A stretch of DNA of 64,000 nucleotides. Source: Hydrogenophaga sp. (GTDB taxonomy: Bacteria > Pseudomonadota > Gammaproteobacteria > Burkholderiales > Burkholderiaceae_C). Shown piece after piece: positions 63,457-64,000 of the stretch. The notes under the pieces were generated by a model. That model worked only from the letters and a program-made list of their open reading frames with translations. It ran no database searches and was not told the DNA's origin. The first letter of the stretch is position 1. Every line of letters begins with the position of its first letter. Made by a program: the position numbers and the translations under genes. The DNA is taken from contig NZ_JAILWB010000002.1 of assembly GCF_025699295.1 (NCBI RefSeq), forward strand, positions 186,001-250,000, read 5' to 3'.

Positions 63457-64000
63457 ATGAAGACCCTTGTGCTCGCCAACCAGAAGGGTGGCGTCGGCAA
63501 ATCCGCCGTCGCCACCTTGCTGGCCTACTACTTCCGCAAACTCGGCTGCCGCGTGCTGGCCATCGACCTGGACCACCAGGGCAACTTCTCCGACCCGCTG
63601 CGCAAGTCCCAGCGCGCGGTCGTGGCCGAAGTCCCGGCCAGCGCCTTGCTCACGCAGACGAGCCCGGTCATCCCGCCCGCGGACTTCGTCCTCGTCGCCG
63701 CCGACCAAGGTCTCTCCGGGCTGGAGCGCCAGCCCAGCCTGCACAACGACTTCGCGAACAATCTGAGGGCGTTCCTGAAGTCGATGGATGACCGGTTCGA
63801 TGTCTGCCTCATCGACACCAACCCCAACCCGGACATCCGCATGATCGCGGGGCTGGTCTCGGCCGACTGCGTGCTCTCCCCGATCCAGCTCAACCAGGAA
63901 GCCCTGGACGGCGTGCACGCCCTGCTCAACCACCCTCGGGTGGGGGTGCGCAAGATCAAGACCATGCTCAACCCGAAGCTGCACCTGATCGGTTTGTTGC
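63457..64000 (+). CDS. parA: ParA family ATPase, 3' end outside window
   Basis: The first 181 residues of a ParA/MinD-type partition ATPase. The deviant Walker A is NQKGGVGKSAVATLLAYY at the N-terminus, the A' motif is VLAIDLDHQGNFSD and the Walker B region is DVCLIDTNPNPDIRM. Short N-terminus without a DNA-binding domain, so type Ib-like. GGAGGA lies six to seven bases before the ATG. With the ParB-like gene 3.2 kb upstream it would maintain the element; the two are separated by radC, ssb and DUF932. Confidence 0.9.
   Translation, partial: MKTLVLANQKGGVGKSAVATLLAYYFRKLGCRVLAIDLDHQGNFSDPLRKSQRAVVAEVPASALLTQTSPVIPPADFVLVAADQGLSGLERQPSLHNDFANNLRAFLKSMDDRFDVCLIDTNPNPDIRMIAGLVSADCVLSPIQLNQEALDGVHALLNHPRVGVRKIKTMLNPKLHLIGLL

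Noticed and set aside
1..64000. tRNA, rRNA or CRISPR arrays
   Set aside because: No cloverleaf-like tRNA ends, rRNA blocks or regularly spaced repeats other than the IS21 end repeats were noticed on reading; a tRNAscan or CRISPR search was not possible.
57040..64000. Attachment sites or integrase of an ICE
   Set aside because: No integrase gene and no tRNA 3' end or paired direct repeats that would serve as att sites are visible in the window.

Overview
The window looks like a high-GC betaproteobacterium, most likely a Burkholderiales member of the Comamonadaceae type. This is inferred from gene content and style: a liv transporter next to CoA-ester catabolism genes, a cus/cop metal island, a complete ccmABCDEFGHI operon and an ICE/plasmid-like maintenance block. 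No rRNA, tRNA or CRISPR array was seen, so the placement rests on gene families only.

Positions 1-18392 are a catabolic region. A rightward run (crotonase fragment, isovaleryl-CoA-dehydrogenase-type acyl-CoA dehydrogenase, SDR, crotonase, acyl-CoA ligase) is followed by an IS30-family element (5030-8832) that is itself split by an IS21-family element (6052-8722). Then come a TetR regulator, a second SDR and a decayed transposase. Facing them on the minus strand is livK-livH-livM-livG-livF followed by a FadB-like fusion enzyme. Together these suggest uptake and beta-oxidation-like breakdown of an unidentified organic acid.

At about 18.65-18.95 kb the sequence changes abruptly. An IS3-type fragment is followed by a cusA gene cut off after about 390 codons. 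From there to about 57 kb is a heavy-metal island. Reading left are cusC-cusB-cusA' and the cusRS two-component genes. Reading right from the shared control region (25.65-25.80 kb) is a long copper operon: TolC-like protein, two multicopper oxidases, cupredoxin, CusF-like protein, cytochrome c, Met-rich protein, two DUF2933 proteins, an ICMT-like membrane protein, an HMA protein and a Cu-ATPase. It is followed by a Zn/Cd/Pb ATPase.

A leftward run of nine genes (45181 to 39044) begins at a MerR-type promoter. It carries a damaged CDF transporter, a DUF3703 protein, a CzcI-like protein, then lspA-dsbB-dsbA-like-SCO-M23 peptidase-L,D-transpeptidase. The last six form a tightly packed envelope module and are the most unusual gene set here. 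A second DsbA-like gene, a second Zn/Cd/Pb ATPase and the ccm operon follow, then an intact CadR-type MerR regulator and ynfA. Four near-identical MerR-type promoters (36611, 45205, 46382, 56192) and a single intact MerR gene suggest one regulator serving several transcripts.

From about 57.2 kb to the end is a mobile-element maintenance block: a zinc-ribbon protein, a frameshifted large ParB-like gene, a RadC/JAB protein, SSB, a DUF932 protein and a ParA cut by the window end. A 176-bp leader is duplicated in front of two of these genes. The block resembles backbones of ICEs such as the Tn4371 group or of related plasmids; this is inference, because no integrase, relaxase or attachment site lies in the window.
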